In this document: piece by piece, positions 63,969 to 64,000 of the stretch
Layout: every line of letters starts with the position of its first letter
Numbering within the stretch: the first letter of the stretch is position 1
NCBI GenBank assembly: GCA_963749515.1
Contig: CAVVMR010000010.1
Coordinates: 761,254-825,253 of the forward strand
DNA length: 64,000 nt
Source: Gaiellasilicea sp963749515
Lineage (GTDB): Bacteria; Actinomycetota; Thermoleophilia; Gaiellales; Gaiellaceae
Direction: 5' to 3'
Program-made: the position numbers and the translations under genes
Notes under the pieces: generated by a model
Database searches by the model: none
Seen by the model: only the letters and a program-made list of their open reading frames with translations
Told to the model about the DNA's origin: nothing

Positions 63969-64000
63969 ACTCGCACCGTCGCTTTCAGGGGACATTCCCG

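Overview
The window is a 64 kb, very GC-rich, densely packed actinobacterial chromosome segment. Gene order and content (an actinobacterial-type integration host factor beside gmk and rpoZ, a rimP-nusA-ylxR-infB block, rpsO-pnp followed by an M16 peptidase and dapB, tRNAs without encoded CCA, and many ATGA, GTGA and TGATG gene junctions) point to a deep-branching actinobacterium. Thermoleophilia (Gaiella- or Solirubrobacter-like) is my best guess from style of gene content; it is an inference. No transposase, integrase, phage gene, CRISPR array or rRNA was seen.

Layout. 0-5.4 kb (minus): macro-domain protein, dapB, M16 peptidase, pnp, rpsO. 5.4-9.5 kb: gamma-glutamyltranspeptidase (plus), a zinc ribbon protein and a three-gene ABC-2 exporter. 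9.5-19.2 kb (minus): ribF, truB, nrnA, rbfA, ylxP, infB, ylxR, nusA, rimP and a frameshifted dtd; a membrane diguanylate cyclase lies on the opposite strand between ylxP and infB. 19.2-28.9 kb: a lone PilB/GspE-type ATPase, a TPR protein, a sugar nucleotidyltransferase, a transglutaminase-DUF58-MoxR set, coaBC, rpoZ, gmk, mihF. 28.9-37.2 kb: one pyrimidine operon pyrR-pyrB-pyrC-carA-carB-pyrK-pyrD, with a PyrR-binding-loop match just before pyrR. 37.3-48.5 kb: a GT-C-type membrane enzyme, RNase Z, a LysM protein behind a LexA-type promoter, a DUF1611 plus enolase-superfamily pair, tRNA-Arg, an aminotransferase, an MFS transporter, corA, a decayed CDF transporter and infA. 48.6-57.9 kb is a signalling region: two tandem GGDEF/HD-GYP proteins, a response regulator and a large hybrid histidine kinase. 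57.9-64 kb: tRNA-Gly, a secreted repeat protein, a beta-propeller/MoaD-like pair, an aminotransferase-cupin-SDR operon and a cupin-TPR fusion.

How it works together. The core blocks cover transcription and translation (nusA, infB, infA, rbfA, rimP, truB, rpoZ), RNA turnover (pnp, nrnA, rnz) and UMP synthesis up to orotate. Layered on these is heavy cyclic-di-GMP and two-component signalling. Several start codons lie only 6-9 nt after a TANNNT hexamer, suggesting that leaderless mRNAs are common.

The most unusual signal is a pair of homologous, nested-palindrome intergenic elements (12354-12522 and 28431-28541). They share a core but have different arms that each still pair. All six non-Watson-Crick positions I found in their stems are G-U only if the plus strand is the RNA, which is antisense to both flanking operons. 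This looks like an undescribed structured RNA or repeat family. Other points of note are a LexA-type promoter with two perfect boxes, a Cys3His motif in the NusA tail, and a carbamoyl-phosphate synthetase large subunit missing most of its oligomerisation domain.
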